64,000 nt of DNA from an uncultured Paracoccus sp. (GTDB lineage Bacteria > Pseudomonadota > Alphaproteobacteria > Rhodobacterales > Rhodobacteraceae), in the NCBI RefSeq assembly GCF_937873615.1, contig NZ_CALMYP010000034.1:1-64000 (forward strand), in the 5' to 3' direction. The notes under the pieces are model-generated. The model was given only the letters and a program-made list of their open reading frames with translations. It was not told the origin of the DNA and did no database searches. Shown piece by piece: positions 57,749 through 64,000 of this stretch. Made by a program: the position numbers and the translations under genes. The number at the start of each line of letters is the position of its first letter. Positions within the stretch are counted from its first letter, which is position 1.

Positions 57749-59182
57749 ATGCCGCCACGCAGCGAAAAGCTGATCATCGGCCAGAGGTTGAAGGTTCTGC
57801 GCACCACGCTGGGGCTGACGCAGGCGCAGATGGCCGAACAGCTTGGCGTCTCGGCCAGCTATATCACGCTGATCGAATCGGATCAGCGGCCGGCCTCGGC
57901 GAAGCTGCTGATGCGGCTGGCGCAGGTCTATGACCTGAACGTGGCCGAGCTTGCGCCCGGCACCGACAGCCAGCTTGCCGCCGATTTCGAGGCGGTGCTG
58001 AAAGACCCCTCGCTGGAAACCGAGGGCATCGGCCGGGCCGAGATCGAGGCGGTGTTGCAGGCCTCGCCCCGGATCGCCACTGCGCTGGTGAAGCTGCAGG
58101 GCCGGCTTGGCGATGCGGTGATGCGCGGGCAGATCGACCAGAACCCGCTGACCGACCGCAACAAGGTCGAGGCATTGGCGCAGGTCGCAAAGCCGGTCGA
58201 GCAGGTGCGCGACTGGTTCTATGAGCATCGCAACTATGCCGACGCGCTCGACCGCGTGGCCGAGGGGCTGTCCGAGGAGCATCGCCTCTATCGCGACGAA
58301 TCGGGGGCGGCGCTGAACGGGCTGCTCAGCGCGCATAACATCCGGGTGCGGCGGCTGCCGGCCTCGGTCATGGCGGGCACGCTGCGCCGCTATGACCCGC
58401 ATCGCAAGGAATTGCTGCTGTCGGAACTGCTGGACGTGGCCAGCCGGCGCTTCCAGATCGCGGTGCTGATCGCGCGGCTGGATTATCAGGACCTGATCGA
58501 CGAGGTCATGGGCAAGTCCTTCGAGGGCGATGCCGCGCGCAGTCTGGCCCGGGTCAGCCTGATGAACTATTTCGCCGCCGCCATGCTGATGCCCTATCGC
58601 CAGTTTCTCGCCGCCTGCGAATCCGAGCGCTACGATATCGAGGTCGTCGGCCATCGCTTCGGCACCGGCTTCGAGCAGACCGCGCATCGCATGACCACGC
58701 TGCAACGCCCTGAGGCGCGCGGCATCCCCTTCTTCTTCGTCCGCGTCGACCGCGCCGGCAATGTCTCGAAACGCTTCAGCGCCGGGCGCTTCCCCTTCTC
58801 GCGCTTCGGCGGCACCTGTCCGTTGTGGAACATCCATGCCGCCTTCGAGACCCCGGGCCGGGTGACGACGCAGCTGATCCGGATGCCCGAGGGCGCGCGC
58901 TATTATTCCATTGCCCGCACGGTGACGCGGGCGGGGGGCAGTTTCTCGGCCCCGGCGCCGCGTCTGGCGGTCGGGCTGGGCTGCGACGTGGCCTTCGCGC
59001 CGCGCCTGATCTATGCCGACAGCATCGACCCGGACCGGACCGAACCGACGGAGATCGGGCTGAACTGCTATCTCTGCGAGCGCCAGCATTGCGCCTCGCG
59101 CGCGCAGGCCCCGATCAACCGCAATCTGGCGGTGAACGAGTTGGAACGCTCGGTCGCGCTGTTCAGCTTCGACCCGGAATAG
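57749..59182 (+). CDS. ScfR/RamB-type regulator of isocitrate lyase
   Basis: The 477-residue paralogue of the regulator near the prp genes has the same layout: an Xre helix-turn-helix (LRTTLGLTQAQMAEQLGVSASY), an IrrE-like middle, and a DUF2083 C-terminus with GLNCYLCERQHCASRAQA. In Paracoccus such a RamB-type protein is reported next to isocitrate lyase. The two window copies share the segments FFFxRVDRAGN and SxRxSRFGG. It likely activates aceA when acetyl-CoA is abundant. Confidence 0.9.
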   Translation: MPPRSEKLIIGQRLKVLRTTLGLTQAQMAEQLGVSASYITLIESDQRPASAKLLMRLAQVYDLNVAELAPGTDSQLAADFEAVLKDPSLETEGIGRAEIEAVLQASPRIATALVKLQGRLGDAVMRGQIDQNPLTDRNKVEALAQVAKPVEQVRDWFYEHRNYADALDRVAEGLSEEHRLYRDESGAALNGLLSAHNIRVRRLPASVMAGTLRRYDPHRKELLLSELLDVASRRFQIAVLIARLDYQDLIDEVMGKSFEGDAARSLARVSLMNYFAAAMLMPYRQFLAACESERYDIEVVGHRFGTGFEQTAHRMTTLQRPEARGIPFFFVRVDRAGNVSKRFSAGRFPFSRFGGTCPLWNIHAAFETPGRVTTQLIRMPEGARYYSIARTVTRAGGSFSAPAPRLAVGLGCDVAFAPRLIYADSIDPDRTEPTEIGLNCYLCERQHCASRAQAPINRNLAVNELERSVALFSFDPE

Positions 59183-59193
59183 CCCCCGCGCCG

Positions 59194-60168
59194 TCAGCCG
59201 CGCCCGTGCGGTTCGTTCCAGTCGATGACCGGGTTGATCGGGATGATCCGAGCGGGGTTAATCGTGTCATGGCTGTAATGGTAATGCCGCACGATATGGT
59301 CGAAATCGACCGTCCCGGCCACGCCGGGGATCTGGTAAAGCTCGCGCGTCCAGCCCCAGAGGTTGGGGTATTCGCGCAGCCATTTCCGGTTGCATTTGAA
59401 ATGCGTGTGATAGACCGGATCGAAGCGGACCAAGGTGGTAAACAGCCGCCAATCGGCCTCGGTCAGGCGGTCGCCGGTCAGATAGCGGTTCCGGCTCAGC
59501 AGATCCTCCAGCCAGTCGAGGCTGTCGAAAAGCGGGGCGATGGCCTCGTCATAGGCGGCCTGGCTGGTGGCGAAGCCGGCCTTGTAGACGCCGTTGTTCA
59601 CCGTGTCATAGATCCGCGCGTTCAGGGCCTCGATCTGCGGGCGCAGGTCTTCGGGCCAGAAGTCCAGATCATTGCCGGTCAGCCCGTCGAAGGCGCTGTT
59701 GAACATGCGGATGATCTCGGCGCTTTCATTGCTGACGATGGTATCTCGCTGCTTGTCCCAGAGCACCGGCACCGTCACCCGGCCCGAGGCCTTCGGGTCG
59801 GCGCGCAGGTAGATGTCGCGCATGTAAGGCAGGCCGAACAGCCTGTCGCCGGTGGCACCGGGGAAATCGGTGCGAAATTCCCAGCCGTCGCCCAGCATGT
59901 CGGGATGGACGGCCGAGACCTCGATATGCGGGGCCAGCCCCTTCAACTGGCGATAGATCAGCGTCCGATGCGCCCAGGGACAGGCGAGGCTGACATAGAG
60001 ATGATAGCGCCCGCTTTCGGCAGCAAAGCCGCCCTCGCCCGACGGCCCCGCAGCGCCGTCCGGCGTGACCCAGTTCCGCCACGAGGTCGTGCTGCGCTGA
60101 AACCGCCCGCCGCTGCTTGCGGTGTCATACCATTGATCCTGCCAGACCCCGTCGACCAGCAATCCCAT
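59194..60168 (-). CDS. glutathionyl-hydroquinone reductase (omega-type GST)
   Basis: The 324-residue protein has the glutathione transferase Xi/omega signature SLACPWAHRTLIYRQLKGL with the active cysteine, and SNESAEIIRMFNSAFDG. The C-terminal YHTHFKCNRKWLREYPNLWGWTRELYQ is family-typical. It reduces glutathionyl-hydroquinones. GGAAAGGAAAGACG precedes the ATG. Single gene facing the ScfR gene. Confidence 0.93.
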   Translation of the reverse strand: MGLLVDGVWQDQWYDTASSGGRFQRSTTSWRNWVTPDGAAGPSGEGGFAAESGRYHLYVSLACPWAHRTLIYRQLKGLAPHIEVSAVHPDMLGDGWEFRTDFPGATGDRLFGLPYMRDIYLRADPKASGRVTVPVLWDKQRDTIVSNESAEIIRMFNSAFDGLTGNDLDFWPEDLRPQIEALNARIYDTVNNGVYKAGFATSQAAYDEAIAPLFDSLDWLEDLLSRNRYLTGDRLTEADWRLFTTLVRFDPVYHTHFKCNRKWLREYPNLWGWTRELYQIPGVAGTVDFDHIVRHYHYSHDTINPARIIPINPVIDWNEPHGRG

Positions 60169-60234
60169 CGTCTTTCCTTTCCTGTCCGGGCCGGGCGCAG
60201 GAATGCGGCCCGGCCTGTCTTTGTCCTCAACGCC

Positions 60235-60549
60235 CTATGGGTCTTCGCCCGGCCTGGTGGTAAACAGCGCCGCCCATTCCGGGTGGCGCGCATATTGGGC
60301 GCGGATGAAGGGGCAGACCGGCACGATGCGAAAACCGCCCTGCCGCGCGTCCTCCAGCATGTGATCGAGCAGAGCCTTGGCGACGCCCTGTCCGGCCATG
60401 GCCTCGGGCACGCCGGTATGATCGGCGCTGATCACACCCGGGCCACGATGGGTGAAGGTGATCTCGCCCTCGGCGTCGATCCCGGCCAGCCGCGCGACAT
60501 AGCGGCCACGGCGCGGGCCGTCTTCCTTGGTAAAGGTGATATCGGCCAT
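60235..60549 (-). CDS. small GNAT-related N-acetyltransferase domain protein
   Basis: The 104-residue product has the short GNAT form (FTHRGPGVISADHTGVPEAMAGQGVAKALLDHML, then VPVCPFIRAQYARHPEW). Such YjdJ/Gtn-like proteins lack the full acetyltransferase fold; activity is unproven. An AGGAGG site precedes the ATG at 60549. Confidence 0.88.
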   Translation of the reverse strand: MADITFTKEDGPRRGRYVARLAGIDAEGEITFTHRGPGVISADHTGVPEAMAGQGVAKALLDHMLEDARQGGFRIVPVCPFIRAQYARHPEWAALFTTRPGEDP

Positions 60550-60666
60550 GTCGGAAATCCTCCTGTGTGGCACAGTGCAAGTTCTTGCTGGAGAAGGTAG
60601 CGGGCGGCGGGCGTTCCTTCCAGCCTGTCCTGTCAGAACATGGTGTTCGCTTCCGCGAAACGCCGC

Positions 60667-62295
60667 CTAGCTGCGGATGCGACCCGAGAGCAGGACCACC
60701 GGCACCATGCCGATCAGCAGGATCATCAGCGCCGCGATCGAGGCATCCTCATAGGTGCCGCGCGCCGCCTCTCCGTAAAGATGGGTCGACAGGGTTTCGA
60801 CATTCAGCGGGCGCAGCAGCAGTGTCGCCGGCAGTTCCTTCACGCAATCGACAAAGATCAGCAGGCCGGCGGCAGTCATCGAGGCGCGCGACAGCGGCAG
60901 GTGGATCTGGCGGAACACGCCCGAGGGGCTGCGGCCAAGGCTGCGGGCGGCATGATCGAAGGTCACCGGCACGCGGGTCATGCCGGCCTCGATCCCGCCC
61001 GAGGCGATGGCGAGGAAGCGGGCGACATAGGCATAGATCATCCCCGCCCCGGCGCCGAGCAGGATGAGCTGCGGCGCGCTGTCCATGAACCAGCCCAGCA
61101 CGGTGCTGATCTGGCGGTCGGCGAAGATGATGACCGGCAGCAAGCCGATGGCAAGGATGGTGCCCGGCACCGCATATCCCAGCGTCGAGAGCCGGATCGC
61201 CCCCCGCGTCACCGCATTGTCGGAAAAGCGCGGCGCGGCGCTGATCAGCAGGCCAAGGCAGACCGCGATCAGCGTTGCCGACAGTGCCATGCTGGCGGTC
61301 TGCCAGGCCTCGGTCCAGATCCGCGCCGGGATGCCGGCAAAGCGGAAGCGCAGCCAGGCCTGATGGGCCAGGTAGATCGCCGGACCGAGAAAACCGATCA
61401 GCACCGGCAGCAGGCAGATGGCGCTTGCCGCGATCCCCTTCGCCCCGCCCAGCCTGACGCGGGACAGCGGCGCCTGCCGGCGCGAACTGCCGGCATAGAC
61501 CTGCCCCTTGCGCGCCCACCGCTCGATCAGCACCAGCGCGACCACGACCAGCAGCATGACGATGGCGATCTGCGCCGCGCCCGGCAGGTCGGTCCGGTTG
61601 AGCCAGGTGGAATAAACCGCGACGGTCAGGGTGCGCACGCCCAGAAACTCGGCCGCGCCGATATCGTTCAGCGTCTCCATCAGGGCCAGCGCCATGCCGG
61701 CGGCAATGGCCGGGCGGGCCAGCGGCAGCACGATGCGCCAGAAGATCCGGGTGGAGCCTGCGCCAAGCGTGCGCGACGCCTCCAGCATATTCGCCGCCTG
61801 GGTGGCGAAAAGCGCCCGCACCGGCAGGTAGACATAGGGATAAAGCACGAAACCGAGCAGGATGATGCAGCCGGTCATCGAGCGGATATCGGGCAGCCGG
61901 AACTCGCGCGGGCTGGAATAGCCCAGAAGGCCCCGGATCGCCGTCTGCACCGGTCCGATCGGGTGCAGGATGTCCAGATAGGCATAGGCAACGATATAGG
62001 TCGGCACCGCCAGCGGCAGCAGCAAGGCCCAGCCGAGGATGCGCCGGCCCGGAAAATCGAAAGCGGCGACCAGCCAGGCCGTAACCGTGCCCAGCACCGC
62101 CACGATCAGCCCGACGCCGGTCAGAAGGATCACCGTCTGGCCAAGCGCATTGGCCAGCACATTGCGGAACAGATGCGACCACAGCCCGGCGCTGCCCTGC
62201 GCGGCAAAGGCAAACAGCGCCAGGACCGGCAGCACGACAACCGTCGCGATCAGGATCGCGATCAGTTGCCAACCGGCACCGGGCTTCAGCTGCAT
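60667..62295 (-). CDS. fbpB: ferric-iron ABC transporter permease
   Basis: A 542-residue double-domain permease of the FbpB/ThiP type with about 12 membrane helices. Each half carries the EAA loop, here EASRTLGAGSTRIFWRIVLPLA in the first half and DHAARSLGRSPSGVFRQIHLPL in the second. It pairs with the ferric-binding protein gene upstream and, by inference, with the divergent ATPase. It probably imports Fe3+ across the inner membrane. Confidence 0.9.
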   Translation of the reverse strand: MQLKPGAGWQLIAILIATVVVLPVLALFAFAAQGSAGLWSHLFRNVLANALGQTVILLTGVGLIVAVLGTVTAWLVAAFDFPGRRILGWALLLPLAVPTYIVAYAYLDILHPIGPVQTAIRGLLGYSSPREFRLPDIRSMTGCIILLGFVLYPYVYLPVRALFATQAANMLEASRTLGAGSTRIFWRIVLPLARPAIAAGMALALMETLNDIGAAEFLGVRTLTVAVYSTWLNRTDLPGAAQIAIVMLLVVVALVLIERWARKGQVYAGSSRRQAPLSRVRLGGAKGIAASAICLLPVLIGFLGPAIYLAHQAWLRFRFAGIPARIWTEAWQTASMALSATLIAVCLGLLISAAPRFSDNAVTRGAIRLSTLGYAVPGTILAIGLLPVIIFADRQISTVLGWFMDSAPQLILLGAGAGMIYAYVARFLAIASGGIEAGMTRVPVTFDHAARSLGRSPSGVFRQIHLPLSRASMTAAGLLIFVDCVKELPATLLLRPLNVETLSTHLYGEAARGTYEDASIAALMILLIGMVPVVLLSGRIRS

Positions 62296-62320
62296 GGGTG
62301 ACCTCCTCAGGCGGCGGCCC

Positions 62321-62338
62321 CCGCCCCTGCGAGGGCGG
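62321..62338 (-). promoter_or_regulatory. GC hairpin between fbpA and fbpB
   Basis: A 6-bp core stem (CCGCCC / GGGCGG) within the 67-bp gap, possibly tuning the ratio of binding protein to permease. Weak case. Confidence 0.4.
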
Positions 62339-62362
62339 AGGCGCGCAGGGATCCGGGCCGGA

Positions 62363-63382
62363 TCAGTTGTCGAAACCGACTTCGTCGGTCAATTCGCTCG
62401 CGGTTTTGCGTTCGCGGGCGATCTCGGTCAAGTCCGTCGCGTCGATGTTCAGCGCGCCGAATTCACCGACGAGCTCGTTCACCGGCACACCGGCCTTGAC
62501 CGGATATTCGAAATTGGCATCGGCATAGATCTTCTGCGCCTCGTCCGAGACCAGGAATTCCAGCAGTTTCACCGCGCCATCGCGGTTCGGGGCGTATTTC
62601 GCCACCGCAGCACCCGAGACATTGACCTGCGTGCCGCCATTGTCGAAGGTCGGCAGGATCAGCTTGATCGCCTCGGCCCATTTCTCCTGATCGGGGCCGC
62701 CGGCGCCGCTGCGCATCAGCCCGACATAATAGGTGTTGGCGATACCGATATCGCAGATGCCGCCCATGATGTCGCGGGCCACGTCGCGGTCGCCGCCGCC
62801 GGCGGTCCGGGCGAGGTTTGCCTTCACGCCCTCAAGCCAGGCCTTGGTCTCCTCGGCGCCGTGATGGGTGATATAGGCCGCCGTCAGCGCGATGTTATAG
62901 GGATGCTGACCCGAGCGGATACAGACCTTGCCCTTCCATTCCGGATTGGACAGATCCTCATACTTGAAGCTGGTCAGGTCCAGTTCCTTCGCCGCGTAAA
63001 GCGCCCGCGCCCGCAGCGACAGCGCGAACCAGTTGCCGTCCTTGTCGCGCAGGTTTTCCGGGATCGCCTCGGCCAGCACCGCCGAATCGACCGGCTGGGT
63101 CAGCCCGCGATCCACCAGATCGACGAGGTTGCCGATATCCACGGTCATCAGCACATCGGCGGGCGAGGCCTCGCCCTCCTGCTCGACCCGCTCGGGCATC
63201 CCGTCCTTGAGGAAGATCGTGTTCACGTCGATGCCGGTTTCAGCGGTAAAAGCCTCCAGCAAGGGCTCGACCAGCTTCGGTTCGCGGGTGGTATAGAGGT
63301 TCAACTCCTCGGCCCCGGCGGCAAGCGCCCCGGCTTGAAGAAGAACCGCCGCACCGCAGGCAATCAGAAGGCTGTTTCGCAT
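62363..63382 (-). CDS. fbpA: ferric-iron periplasmic binding protein
   Basis: The 339-residue protein has a signal peptide (cleavage near residue 24, AAGAEE) and a bilobal type II binding fold. It starts LNLYTTREPKLVEPLLEAF and has the iron-ligand tyrosine pair in IGIANTYYVGLMRSG, with SGAAVAKYAPNRDGAVKLLEFL near the end. First gene of the fbpAB unit. Confidence 0.93.
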   Translation of the reverse strand: MRNSLLIACGAAVLLQAGALAAGAEELNLYTTREPKLVEPLLEAFTAETGIDVNTIFLKDGMPERVEQEGEASPADVLMTVDIGNLVDLVDRGLTQPVDSAVLAEAIPENLRDKDGNWFALSLRARALYAAKELDLTSFKYEDLSNPEWKGKVCIRSGQHPYNIALTAAYITHHGAEETKAWLEGVKANLARTAGGGDRDVARDIMGGICDIGIANTYYVGLMRSGAGGPDQEKWAEAIKLILPTFDNGGTQVNVSGAAVAKYAPNRDGAVKLLEFLVSDEAQKIYADANFEYPVKAGVPVNELVGEFGALNIDATDLTEIARERKTASELTDEVGFDN

Positions 63383-63490
63383 GGATCATATTCCTTGAGT
63401 ATTTTTGTCTGATATTTTGCCCTTCTATCAACCCTAGAAAATTAGTAAAGATTGTTCCAGCCCAATCAGCCAGTTGCCAAGACCTGAGTG
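63383..63490. promoter_or_regulatory. divergent promoter region of the iron transporter
   Basis: An AT-rich 108-bp gap between fbpA and the ATPase gene, with CTAGAAAATTAG near 63434. Iron-responsive control by an Irr or RirA-type protein is plausible, but I cannot match a specific box. Confidence 0.4.
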
Positions 63491-64000
63491 ATGCCCATGG
63501 AAATCCCTGCGAGAGCTGCGTTTGAGACCGCCCTGGGCGAATCTCCGATGCTGGAAATCGACAATGCGGTGCGGCGTTTTGCCACCACTCCGGCGGTGCA
63601 GGGCGTCTCGATTCAGGTCGCGCCGGGCCGTGTGACCAGCCTTCTTGGCCCCTCGGGCTGCGGCAAATCGACCACCTTGCGCCTGATCGCCGGGATCGAG
63701 CGGCTGGATGCCGGCTCGATCCGCATCGACGGGCAACTGGTAGCCGATGCCCGTTTCAGCCTGCCGCCCGAGAAACGCCCGGTCGGCATGGTGTTTCAGG
63801 ATCTGGCCCTGTTCCCGCATATGACCGTGGCCGAGAATGTCGCCTTCGGCATGCCCAGGCCCGAACGCCGCCCGGACCGGATCGACCCGCTGCTGGAACG
63901 CGTGGGCCTGGCCGGTTACGGGCCTAAATATCCGCATATGCTCTCGGGCGGGGAACAGCAGCGCGTGGCGCTGAGCCGGGCGCTTGCCGCGCGGCCGAAG
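63491..64000 (+). CDS. fbpC: ferric-iron ABC transporter ATP-binding protein, partial
   Basis: The frame is open from ATG 63491 to the window end (170 codons). It shows a Walker A motif (GPSGCGKST), the Q loop (VFQDLALFPHMTVAENV) and the ABC signature LSGGEQQR just before the edge. The Walker B lies outside. Alternative in-frame starts are at 63497 and 63548 (MLEIDNAVRRF); the last matches common start positions better. It is divergent from fbpA and fbpB. Confidence 0.9.
   Translation, partial: MPMEIPARAAFETALGESPMLEIDNAVRRFATTPAVQGVSIQVAPGRVTSLLGPSGCGKSTTLRLIAGIERLDAGSIRIDGQLVADARFSLPPEKRPVGMVFQDLALFPHMTVAENVAFGMPRPERRPDRIDPLLERVGLAGYGPKYPHMLSGGEQQRVALSRALAARPK

Noticed and set aside
60429-60440. 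A TGATCAC sequence that looks like a third TCA operator half-site
   Set aside because: It lies in the coding sequence of the small GNAT gene and lacks the second half at 13-base spacing.
63383-63490. A Fur or Irr box in the iron transporter promoter
   Set aside because: Short AT-rich palindromes are present, but none matches a known iron box well enough to name.

Overview
The window is a continuous stretch of GC-rich, gene-dense bacterial chromosome. The gene content points to the Rhodobacteraceae, most likely Paracoccus or a close relative: a ChpT-type phosphotransferase, the ornithine-lipid pair olsBA, a split ATP synthase with a separate F0 operon carrying both b and b' subunits, an sdhCDAB / mdh / sucCDAB block, RibH type 2, CarD next to a seven-iron ferredoxin, and ScfR-type acyl-CoA regulators. 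The genus is an inference from gene families and order only. I saw no insertion sequence, prophage, rRNA operon, CRISPR array or clear sign of recent transfer.

Layout. 1-8.7 kb: cut tRNA-Asp, tyrS, a cytochrome b561, a YaiI-like protein, an orphan PrpF-family isomerase, two cyclophilins (one secreted), pgk, proA, and chpT back to back with a DUF3553 gene. 8.7-17.6 kb: olsBA, fdxA, carD, then an unusual 1022-residue envelope-spanning protein in an operon with a CPA2 cation/proton antiporter, and a SIMPL-domain protein. 17.6-25 kb: metY, hisC-tyrC, a PfkB kinase with endonuclease III, an OmpA-like lipoprotein and a saccharopine-dehydrogenase-like oxidoreductase. 25-28.3 kb: the F0 operon atpIBE-b'-b and an ArsR regulator.

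28.3-44.7 kb is the respiratory and TCA core: the sdh operon (two small lipoproteins sit between sdhA and sdhB), a small accessory operon (methyltransferase-like, DUF1737, NnrU, TSUP), mdh, a divergent glycosyltransferase, and sucC-sucD-lipoprotein-sucA-sucB. The sdh and suc promoters carry the same 33-bp bipartite operator (TTGTGATCAC, 13 bases, GTGATCACAA). This suggests one regulator coordinates succinate dehydrogenase with succinyl-CoA synthetase and 2-oxoglutarate dehydrogenase.

44.7-59.2 kb covers periplasmic sugar/polyol oxidation and C2/C3 assimilation. It holds a membrane PQQ dehydrogenase with an 11-bp-periodic repeat array upstream, a lone ribH under an FMN riboswitch, and the methylcitrate cycle operon (thioesterase, prpD, prpC, prpB) opposite one ScfR-type regulator. 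Isocitrate lyase stands opposite a second paralogous ScfR regulator, with queH, a GNAT protein and a small unknown gene between the two sets. 59.2-64 kb: a glutathionyl-hydroquinone reductase, a small acetyltransferase-like protein, and a ferric-iron ABC transporter whose ATPase is divergent and cut by the window end.

The most notable points are the shared TCA operator, the paired ScfR regulators with different promoter motifs, the GspL/PilP-like fusion protein, and a duplicated lipoyl domain in SucB that keeps an apparent internal ribosome-binding site and start codon. Nothing here is clearly a wholly new multi-gene defence or mobile system.
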